A DNA stretch of 6,693 bases from HB2-32-21 sp041603535 (GTDB taxonomy: Bacteria; Pseudomonadota; Gammaproteobacteria; Pseudomonadales; Porticoccaceae), in the NCBI GenBank assembly GCA_041603535.1, contig JBFIEE010000090.1, forward strand, positions 1-6,693, in the 5' to 3' direction. The notes beneath the pieces were generated by a model that had not been told where the DNA came from, did no database searches, and saw only the letters and a program-made list of their open reading frames with translations. Numbering within the stretch: the first letter of the stretch is position 1; every line of letters starts with the position of its first letter. Position numbers and translations under genes: made by a program. Positions 1-5,811 of this stretch are shown here, piece after piece.

Positions 1-1
1 G

Positions 2-916
2 CTTGACACTCAGGCCGCTCGTGAACATTTTGAAGCCGCCCTGGCGGCCGGTGTGATTTTTTTTGATACCGCCGATATCTATTCAAATGGCAGCAGTGAA
101 GAAATTACCGGACACTGGCTAGGCGAAATGGCCAATCGCGATGATGTTGTGGTTGCGACCAAGGTTCACGCCCCCATGGGGCCGGGCCACAACCGCCATG
201 GGCTGAGCCGCAAGCACCTCATCGAAGCCTGCGAAAACTCGCTGCGCCGACTTAATATGGACTACATCGATTTATATCAGATTCATCGTTGGGATTTCAG
301 CACACCCATTGAAGAAACCCTGAGCGCTCTGGATACGCTGGTTAGCAGCGGCAAAGTTCGCTATCTGGGTGCCAGCAGCATGGCTGCCTGGCAGTTTTCA
401 AAAGCGCTGTATGCGGCGCAAGAGCACGGCTGGCAGAAATTCATCGCCATGCAGAACCATTACAACCTGATCTATCGTGAGGAAGAGCGGGAAATGATTC
501 CGCTGTGTATTGATCAGGGCGTCGGCCTAATTCCCTGGAGCCCGCTGGCCAGGGGTTTTCTCGACGGCAACCGCAGCGTCGAGGCTGGCACCGGACCGAC
601 TAAACGCGCACAAACCGATGAAATGGCCCGCACCATGTATTATCAGCACAACGACTATGAAGTCGCTGCCGCTGTGCAACTGGTCGCCGCCGAGCGCGGC
701 CTGACACCCACCCAAATCGCTGCCGCATGGGTACTACAGGCACCCGGCGTTAGCGCACCCATTATCGGTGCCACCAAACTTCATCACCTGACCGATATTT
801 TTGCCTGTGTCGACATCAAGCTGACCCGCGCGGAAGTGGCCGCCATCGAAGCCCCCTACAAACCCCACGCCATTGCCGGGCACGTGCAGCCGAAACCGGC
901 ACGAATGGTCAAATAA
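2..916 (+). CDS. Aldo/keto reductase, YajO-like (5' end cut by window edge)
   Basis: This is an NAD(P)H-dependent carbonyl reductase of the aldo/keto reductase superfamily, expected to be a cytosolic (alpha/beta)8 barrel. The frame is open from base 2 to the TAA at 914-916, giving 304 codons. The GTG at 53 lies inside the conserved fold and is not the start; roughly 20-30 N-terminal residues lie to the left. Counting from the first full codon, the catalytic tetrad is visible: Asp22 and Tyr27 in FFDTADIY, Lys54 in VVATKV, and His95 in LYQIHRWD. The segments YNLIYREEEREMIPLC and IPWSPLARG and the ending AIEAPYKPHAIAG closely resemble E. coli YajO and related reductases. No stop or frameshift interrupts it. 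It is followed after 104 bases by the CoA-transferase gene in the same direction. The family is certain; the substrate and orthology to YajO are not. Confidence 0.93.
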   Translation, partial: LDTQAAREHFEAALAAGVIFFDTADIYSNGSSEEITGHWLGEMANRDDVVVATKVHAPMGPGHNRHGLSRKHLIEACENSLRRLNMDYIDLYQIHRWDFSTPIEETLSALDTLVSSGKVRYLGASSMAAWQFSKALYAAQEHGWQKFIAMQNHYNLIYREEEREMIPLCIDQGVGLIPWSPLARGFLDGNRSVEAGTGPTKRAQTDEMARTMYYQHNDYEVAAAVQLVAAERGLTPTQIAAAWVLQAPGVSAPIIGATKLHHLTDIFACVDIKLTRAEVAAIEAPYKPHAIAGHVQPKPARMVK

Positions 917-939
917 ACAGCATGCTGGTAACGACTTTA

Positions 940-976
940 ACGAAAGGCCACAACGATCATCACGAAGGGTCATAAC
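940..976 (+). repeat. Imperfect 15-bp direct repeat, 22-bp period
   Basis: ACGAAAGGCCACAAC at 940-954 and ACGAAGGGTCATAAC at 962-976 agree at 12 of 15 positions and start 22 bases apart, about two helical turns. They lie in the gap before the CoA-transferase gene. CATAAC recurs at 986 and 993, in an A/C-rich stretch. This could be an operator for a dimeric regulator or simply low-complexity sequence; nothing else supports a regulatory role. Confidence 0.2.
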
Positions 977-1009
977 AACAATTTGCATAACCCATAACAA
1001 ACCAATGAC

Positions 1010-1014
1010 AGGAG
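1010..1014 (+). promoter_or_regulatory. Ribosome binding site of the CoA-transferase gene
   Basis: AGGAG lies 6 bases before the ATG at 1021. It supports that start over later in-frame codons, as does the conserved CaiB-family N-terminus (LDGIKVLDFTQFLAGP) that follows immediately. Confidence 0.75.
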
Positions 1015-1020
1015 CAGGCG

Positions 1021-2241
1021 ATGGATCCCAAACACATTCTTGACGGTATTAAGGTGCTGGATTTTACCCAGTTTCTCGCCGGGCCCGCAGCGACACGCAT
1101 CATGGCCGAAATGGGCGCGGAAATTGTCAAGATCGAGGAATCGACGGTCGGAGACAATTCCCGATACTTCCCCTATAAAGCCACCGATGGGCGCAGCGCC
1201 TACTATGTTCAACAGAATCGCGGCAAAAAATCCCTCGCCGTAAATCTGAAGTCAGAAAAGGGTAAGGCAATCATTCGCGAGCTAATCCCCAAATTTGATG
1301 TATTAATTGAAAATTATTCGGCGGGTGTGATTGGCCGCCTCGGTTTTGGCTGGGAAGAGGTCAAAAAACTCAATCCAAAAATGATTATGTGCTCGGTTTC
1401 CACCTTTGGTCAGAGTGGCCCCCTCGCCCACTTACCCGGTTATGACTACATCGCCCAGGCTTATTCCGGGGTATCGGCAATGATCGGCGACCCACAGGGC
1501 CCCCCGGCACTGGTCGGGCTGGCCATCGGCGACACATCCACAGGTGTTCACGCGGCGACGGCTATCGGCTATGCACTGTTTCATCGCGAGCGCACGGGCA
1601 AGGGTCAATATCTGGATATCTCACTCCTGGATGCCTACTTCCACTACCACGAGGTTAATGTACAGAATTACAGCGCCAGCAAAGGCACGGCACTGCCGAG
1701 ACGCCTGGGCACCCACCACAACGTTGCCGCACCCGCCGGCATGTTTAAAGGCAAGGATCGTTACTTTTTCATTATCGCGCTAACTCACCAATGGGAACCC
1801 TTTTGCGATGCCGTAAAAATGCCGGAATTAAAAACCGATCCGCGCTTTAGTGACCCCGCAATAAGAATCGAGAACCGCTACGCACTGGCAAGCATTATCG
1901 AAAAATGGATTGCTGAAGTGGGCGATGATGTCGCCCAAAAAATGCTCGAGGACGGTCGCATCCCCGTGGCACCCATTCTCGAGGTCGAGGAAGCCATGGC
2001 CCACCCTCACCTGATTGAACGTGAGACAGTACGCACCATCACCGACCGCAGCATTGGCGACTTCCAGGTGCCCGGCAACCCCTTGCGGTTTTCCGAATAC
2101 CCCGGCCACCTGCCACTCATCGCACCCTACCTGGGCGAGCAGAATGCGGATGTGCTGGGTGAATACCTGGCCATATCCGCAGCGGAAGTTGCCAAACTGG
2201 AAAAAGACGGTGTGCTCGGCTCGGAGCCCATTCCCGGTTAA
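1021..2241 (+). CDS. CaiB/BaiF family (class III) CoA-transferase
   Basis: This 406-residue protein is a full-length family III CoA-transferase, the group of formyl-CoA:oxalate CoA-transferase, CaiB and alpha-methylacyl-CoA racemase. These enzymes move CoA between carboxylic acids through an aspartyl-CoA thioester. The N-terminus has the family pattern VLDFTQFLAGPAATRIMAEM, then GAEIVKIE and NRGKKSLAVNLKSEKG (CoA-binding region). The catalytic Asp is Asp171 in AIGDTSTGVHAATA. ERTGKGQYLDISLLDA follows near residue 195, and the C-terminal part carries VPGNPLRFSEYPG. The length matches the usual 380-410 residues. It starts 104 bases after the aldo/keto reductase gene and is followed after 73 bases by a hydroxyacid dehydrogenase gene in the same direction, which suggests catabolism of a carboxylic acid via its CoA thioester. 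The substrate cannot be told from sequence, and racemase activity is a less likely alternative. Confidence 0.93.
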   Translation: MDPKHILDGIKVLDFTQFLAGPAATRIMAEMGAEIVKIEESTVGDNSRYFPYKATDGRSAYYVQQNRGKKSLAVNLKSEKGKAIIRELIPKFDVLIENYSAGVIGRLGFGWEEVKKLNPKMIMCSVSTFGQSGPLAHLPGYDYIAQAYSGVSAMIGDPQGPPALVGLAIGDTSTGVHAATAIGYALFHRERTGKGQYLDISLLDAYFHYHEVNVQNYSASKGTALPRRLGTHHNVAAPAGMFKGKDRYFFIIALTHQWEPFCDAVKMPELKTDPRFSDPAIRIENRYALASIIEKWIAEVGDDVAQKMLEDGRIPVAPILEVEEAMAHPHLIERETVRTITDRSIGDFQVPGNPLRFSEYPGHLPLIAPYLGEQNADVLGEYLAISAAEVAKLEKDGVLGSEPIPG

Positions 2242-2300
2242 ACAACAACACACCAGGAAGTTCTAGTTCAGCAATAATTAATTTCGCTAATAAAATAGAA

Positions 2301-2305
2301 AAGGG
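2301..2305 (+). promoter_or_regulatory. Ribosome binding site of the hydroxyacid dehydrogenase gene
   Basis: AAGGG lies 9 bases before the ATG at 2315, a moderate Shine-Dalgarno match. The preceding stretch 2271-2298 is AT-rich and might hold a weak internal promoter, but I see no convincing -35/-10 pair. Confidence 0.55.
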
Positions 2306-2314
2306 CAGCACAAT

Positions 2315-3208
2315 ATGAAGATCGGTTTTATCGGCGTTGGCAACATGGGCGGCCCCATGTGCCGCAATATTATAAAAAACAGCGGCCACGAAGTTATGGT
2401 CTTTGACCTTAACAAGGAAGCCGTGGCGCGCTGCACAGAGCTGGGCGCCAACGCTGGCAGTTCACCGAAGGCGGTTGCAGCGGATGCCGATGTCGTGATG
2501 ACCTCATTGCCCCACCCAAAGAATGTGGAACAGGTCGTGCTCGGTGAAAATGGAATTGCCGAAAGTATTAAGCCGGGAGCGATCTATTGTGATCTCAGTA
2601 CCAACTCGCCGTTGGTCATTCGCAAATTGGCCGCGCACCTGGAAAAGCAGGGGGTCACTATGCTCGACGCGCCGGTCAGCGGCGGTGTCATAGCCGCTGA
2701 TAAAGGCACTATCGCCATCATGGTCGGTGGCGATAAAGCAACTTTCGACAAGCTCCTGCCGCTATTTAATGCCTACGGTGAGACTGTGGTTTATTGCGGG
2801 AGTATTGGCAATGGCTGCGTTGCCAAAATAGCAAACAACCTTATTGCATTTTGCAACATGGCGGCCAGTGCCGAAGGCTTGATGCTCGGCGTATCGGCGG
2901 GTATTGATCTTGAAGTGTTAAACCAGGTTATCCGCAACAGCAGTGGTAATAGCATGACCTTTCGGGCTGTCGCCAAAAACGCCAAATCCGGGGACTGGAC
3001 GGCCAGCTTCTCCATTGACCTGGCGTACAAGGACATGCATCTGGCCCTGGAGTTAGCCGATGAACTCGGCGTACCCCTGATGCTAAGCCCCACCGTGCAC
3101 AACCTGATGCGAATGGCCAGGGGGCTGGGTTATGAGCAAAATGATGCCACCGCCATTATGCGGGTCTATGAAGACACGATGAACAGGGTGCTCAAGCAGG
3201 ACACCTGA
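2315..3208 (+). CDS. 3-hydroxyisobutyrate dehydrogenase-type beta-hydroxyacid dehydrogenase
   Basis: This 297-residue cytosolic oxidoreductase belongs to the family of 3-hydroxyisobutyrate dehydrogenase and tartronate semialdehyde reductase (GarR), which interconvert beta-hydroxyacids and their semialdehydes with NAD(P). The N-terminal Rossmann fold has GVGNMG at residues 7-12, and Asp31 at the end of the second strand favours NAD over NADP. The substrate motif DAPVSGG includes Ser122. The catalytic Lys171 and Asn175 are seen in GNGCVAKIANN, at the same number as Lys171 of GarR. The all-helical C-terminal domain includes FSIDLAYKDMHLALELA. The length is typical (290-300). The ATG at 2315 directly precedes the conserved KIGFIG strand, so the start is firm. 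The gene is last in the + strand cluster and stops 21 bases before a strong terminator. The exact substrate is unknown; 3-hydroxyisobutyrate or a related branched hydroxyacid is a guess. Confidence 0.92.
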   Translation: MKIGFIGVGNMGGPMCRNIIKNSGHEVMVFDLNKEAVARCTELGANAGSSPKAVAADADVVMTSLPHPKNVEQVVLGENGIAESIKPGAIYCDLSTNSPLVIRKLAAHLEKQGVTMLDAPVSGGVIAADKGTIAIMVGGDKATFDKLLPLFNAYGETVVYCGSIGNGCVAKIANNLIAFCNMAASAEGLMLGVSAGIDLEVLNQVIRNSSGNSMTFRAVAKNAKSGDWTASFSIDLAYKDMHLALELADELGVPLMLSPTVHNLMRMARGLGYEQNDATAIMRVYEDTMNRVLKQDT

Positions 3209-3229
3209 AGTCGGCCGATGTCATTACGC

Positions 3230-3263
3230 AAAAAAATCAGCGGCATTAGCCGCTGATTTTTTT
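3230..3263. terminator. Bidirectional intrinsic terminator between convergent genes
   Basis: A perfect inverted repeat pairs 3230-3244 with 3249-3263: seven A, then TCAGCGGC, loop ATTA, GCCGCTGA, then seven T. The 8-bp TCAGCGGC/GCCGCTGA core followed by a U-run reads as an intrinsic terminator on either strand. It sits between the hydroxyacid dehydrogenase stop (3208) and the BVMO stop on the other strand (3330), so it can end both transcripts. Confidence 0.92.
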
Positions 3264-3329
3264 CTCTGCCTTTTTGTTTTGCAAACCATTTAAAGCTTGC
3301 AGGTCCAGCAGCACTAAATCTTCAACTGA

Positions 3330-5153
3330 TTAATTTTTCTCCATATCCAGTCCAGGAAAACTACCGTCCGCCCGCCATTCGTTCAATATGTCAAAGAACT
3401 CCGGCGCACCGCGACCGTACTGGTTACTGAAAAATCCCTCACCATCTACTTTACCTTCCTGGTTATAGTAACCGGGCGTACATTCCGCGTAAAAGCGCTT
3501 GCCGAGGTTGGCATAACGTTTGATCGTGTCGACCCATTCATTTTCCGCTTCCTGGGTGGTTTCAATGGTTCGCACATTGTTATCCAGACCATACGTGAGG
3601 ACATGGGAAAGATGTTTGGCCTGTTCATTGAGTGCATGAGGAATACTGGTGGTAAAACCGGTCTGTGTCAGCCCCATAATAAAACAGTTAGGAAAACCGT
3701 GGCTGTACAAACCGTGGAAAGTCGCCATGCCTTTTTCCCACTTTTTACTCAGCGTAATGCCGTCGCGCCCGGTCAGATCATAGCCCGATTGCCGAGTAAA
3801 GTTGGTACCGACCTCAAAACCGGTGGCAAAAATCAGGCAGTCGACCTGGTATTCCTTGCCGTCAACGACAACACCGTTTTCTGTAATGCGTTCGACACCC
3901 TGCCCACGGGTATCAACCAGCGTGACATTAGGCAGGTTGTAAGTGTCAAGATACTCGTCGTGAAAACCCGGACGCTTACAAAACTGCCGGTAGTAAGGTT
4001 TAAGCGCTTCGGCGGTGACGGGATCCTTCACTATAGAGTCAACCCGTGCTCGCACTTGCTCCATCTTCCTGAAGTCCGCAATCTCCATGGCGGCGCCTAC
4101 TTCAGACGAGGTCATATTTGGGTTCAGCTTCCGTTGCACCGGTGCAGAAAGATTTCGGAAAATCTCAGTCCAGCCGTCGTTGACCAGATCCTCCTCCTGG
4201 AAACCACCGGCGGTGAGGATATTAAAATTATCCATGCGCTCCTGCTGCCAGCCAGGCTGCAGGCTTTTCGCCCATTCTGGGTCGGTAGGGCGATTGGCCC
4301 TGACATCGATAGAGGAAGGGGTGCGCTGGAACACGTACAATTCTTTCGCATGCTCGCCAAGATGCGGAACACACTGCACCGCAGTTGCGCCCGTACCGAT
4401 AATGCCGACACGCTTATCTTTCAAGTTGGTAAGACCGCCGTTTGAATCGCCGCCGGTGTAGTCGTAGTCCCAGCGACTGGTGTGGAAAGTATGACCTTTA
4501 AAGCTGGAGATGCCAGGGATACCGGGTAGTTTAGGACGGTTCAACGGGCCGTTAGACATGACAACAAAGCGGGCCTTCATACGATCGCCACGGTTGGTTT
4601 CGATGACCCACCGGGCGCTGTCTTCTTCCCAGACCATGCTGGTTACTTCGGTTTGTAAACAGGCCTTATCGTACAGGTTATATTTTCTGGCAATGGCCTT
4701 ACTGTGCTCTAGAATTTCCGGCGCATGAGAGTACTTTTCTTTAGGGATGTAATTTAGCTCTTCACACAAAGGCAGATAAACATAAGCTTCAACATCGCAC
4801 TGGGCGCCCGGATAACGGTTCCAGTACCAGGTACCACCAAAATCGCCGCCTTTTTCGATCATGCGTATATCTTTCGCCCCGGCTTCCCGCAGGCGCGCAC
4901 CCGCCAGCAAACCACCAAAACCGCCGCCAACGATGACTATTTCGACTTCATCCGTCAACGGCGCTCGTGTCAGGTCTTTTTCCACATAGGGATCATCGAT
5001 GTATTTCGAGAAATCGCCCGTCACCTCCTGATACTGGGCCGCGCCTTCCCTGCGGATACGTTTGTCCCGTTCTTCGCGGTATTTTGCGCGCAGCGCATCC
5101 GGGTCAAAGCCCAGTTCGGATACGTCGACAGGTGAATTGTTGGCATTTGCCAT
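3330..5153 (-). CDS. Type I Baeyer-Villiger monooxygenase (FAD/NADPH), complete
   Basis: This 607-residue flavoprotein should insert one oxygen atom from O2 next to a ketone carbonyl, giving an ester or lactone, using FAD and NADPH. Domains in order: a charged N-terminal extension (about 1-66), the FAD-binding Rossmann motif GGGFGG (76-81), the type I motif GGTWYWNRYPGAQCD (106-120), the BVMO fingerprint F218-x-G220-x3-H224-x3-W228-D229, the NADPH-binding motif GTGATA (253-258) with FQRTP (275-279), active-site Arg394 in CKRP by analogy with phenylacetone monooxygenase, and D438-x4-ATG (443-445). At about 600 residues it belongs with the longer BVMOs that carry an N-terminal extension, such as cyclopentadecanone monooxygenase, rather than the 540-residue cyclohexanone type. 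It has no signal peptide. The start has a strong ribosome site. A paralogue and a paralogue fragment lie upstream on the same strand. The substrate is unknown; cyclic, terpenoid or steroid ketones are possible. Confidence 0.95.
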   Translation of the reverse strand: MANANNSPVDVSELGFDPDALRAKYREERDKRIRREGAAQYQEVTGDFSKYIDDPYVEKDLTRAPLTDEVEIVIVGGGFGGLLAGARLREAGAKDIRMIEKGGDFGGTWYWNRYPGAQCDVEAYVYLPLCEELNYIPKEKYSHAPEILEHSKAIARKYNLYDKACLQTEVTSMVWEEDSARWVIETNRGDRMKARFVVMSNGPLNRPKLPGIPGISSFKGHTFHTSRWDYDYTGGDSNGGLTNLKDKRVGIIGTGATAVQCVPHLGEHAKELYVFQRTPSSIDVRANRPTDPEWAKSLQPGWQQERMDNFNILTAGGFQEEDLVNDGWTEIFRNLSAPVQRKLNPNMTSSEVGAAMEIADFRKMEQVRARVDSIVKDPVTAEALKPYYRQFCKRPGFHDEYLDTYNLPNVTLVDTRGQGVERITENGVVVDGKEYQVDCLIFATGFEVGTNFTRQSGYDLTGRDGITLSKKWEKGMATFHGLYSHGFPNCFIMGLTQTGFTTSIPHALNEQAKHLSHVLTYGLDNNVRTIETTQEAENEWVDTIKRYANLGKRFYAECTPGYYNQEGKVDGEGFFSNQYGRGAPEFFDILNEWRADGSFPGLDMEKN

Positions 5154-5160
5154 AGCCTGA

Positions 5161-5167
5161 TCTCCTT
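5161..5167 (-). promoter_or_regulatory. Ribosome binding site of the complete BVMO gene
   Basis: On the - strand AAGGAGA lies 7 bases before the ATG at 5153-5151, a near-consensus Shine-Dalgarno sequence. It fixes the start of the 607-residue form, including its N-terminal extension. I found no convincing -35/-10 pair just upstream. Confidence 0.85.
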
Positions 5168-5536
5168 AAATAAAAAATCTGAATTCATCGTGTCTAAAGT
5201 CATGCCGCCAGAAATCGCGGCCACTGAAGACGCTATCTAAATCACTGGAATCTTAAACCGCATAAACCACTTAGGCCGTTGCCAGTGAGCCCTTTGCCGC
5301 TTTACAGACGTCATTGTTGTCCTGCCATCTTTGATATTGGCCAGTAAACGAGCAAGTAAGCTTGCGCTGCCGGTATAGCTCTTCAAACGGGCTACTAAAC
5401 AGCCTTAACTGGAGGCGAACAAGGCAGGGACAGAAGGCACAGGGACTAAATATCCGTGCTGAGTATATCAGGCAATGGGAAGCGCCGAACCATTGCAAAA
5501 CATACGTTCAATTTGGTATAGAAGCAGGGATCCAGA
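5168..5536. other. Intergenic stretch without a supported gene
   Basis: This 369-base stretch separates the start of the complete BVMO from the BVMO relic. It should contain the promoter and leader of the complete gene, though no clear promoter can be picked out. The longest - strand frame inside it, 75 codons at 5271-5498, is rich in Cys, Arg and Gln (CSFTGQYQRWQDNNDVCKAA) and matches no family I know; it also lacks a ribosome site. I also see no tRNA, terminal inverted repeats or transposase remnant. It may be decayed coding DNA left by the rearrangement that made the neighbouring relic, but I could not align it to the rest of the BVMO. Confidence 0.5.
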
Positions 5537-5689
5537 CTACACGCCCGGGGGGAGATTCCAGTACCAGGTGCCACCGAAGTCTCCCACCCGTTCGATCATG
5601 CGGATATCCTTTACGCCTACCTCGCGGAGACGCGCACCGGCCAGTAAACCACCAAATCCTCCGCCGATAACGGCAATCTCCACCTCGTC
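5537..5689 (-). pseudogene. BVMO gene relic: FAD-binding segment only
   Basis: Read on the - strand from 5689, these 51 codons match residues 68-118 of the complete BVMO at 3330-5153 with no gap, and 40 of the 50 residues before the stop are identical. The piece keeps the whole FAD Rossmann motif (DEVEIAVIGGGFGG), LLAGARLRE, KDIRMIE and GDFGGTWYWN. Next come LPPGV where the intact protein has RYPGA, and then TAG at 5537-5539 where the intact gene has CAG (Gln118). Upstream the frame is open to a TAA at 5741-5743 but has no ATG and no resemblance to the BVMO N-terminus, so there is no plausible start. Similarity ends abruptly at about 5690 and fades at about 5535. It is a dead fragment of a third BVMO copy, or a displaced piece of a neighbour's N-terminal half. 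It is too diverged from the complete gene to be a fresh copy of it. Confidence 0.85.
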
Positions 5690-5811
5690 AAAAAATAGAA
5701 CCCCAGGTGAATCGGTCTTTTTTTCTGTCCCGCATGTGAGTTAGACCCGCTCGCTCACAGCTACCAGGAGGGAGATATCAGTTTCTGCATATCGAATACA
5801 GTATGGCTAAT
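5690..5811. other. Spacer between second BVMO and BVMO relic
   Basis: These 122 bases follow the second BVMO's stop on the - strand. They contain a small inverted repeat (TGTGAG 5735-5740 with CTCACA 5754-5759, 13-base loop) but no T-run after it on the - strand, so it is a poor terminator candidate. A T7 run lies at 5718-5724 on the + strand. The sequence resembles neither BVMO gene; its border with the relic at about 5690 marks a breakpoint. Confidence 0.45.

Noticed and set aside
53..55. GTG as start of the aldo/keto reductase
   Set aside because: The codons before it (LDTQAAREHFEAALAAG) match the conserved family fold, so the true start is left of the window.
3603..4445. Long open frame (280 codons) on the + strand
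   Set aside because: It is antisense to the complete BVMO, has no recognisable domain, and a similar antisense frame at 5803-6234 simply mirrors the paralogue's conserved codons.
5339..5649. 11-bp repeat GGCCAGTAAAC at 5339 and 5639, exactly 300 bases apart
   Set aside because: Several 11-bp matches are expected by chance in a window this size, and the flanks do not match; not taken as a recombination or attachment site.
5475..5744. Open + strand frame of 89 codons over the relic
   Set aside because: It is the antisense shadow of the BVMO fragment; its Pro/Ser/Arg-rich sequence comes from the reversed glycine-rich FAD motif.
5735..5759. Inverted repeat TGTGAG/CTCACA after the second BVMO
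   Set aside because: The stem is only 6 bp with a 13-base loop and is not followed by a T-run on the - strand, so it is not supported as a terminator.
5154..5811. Insertion sequence or CRISPR between the BVMO genes
   Set aside because: No terminal inverted repeats, target duplication, transposase motif or regularly spaced repeats could be seen.
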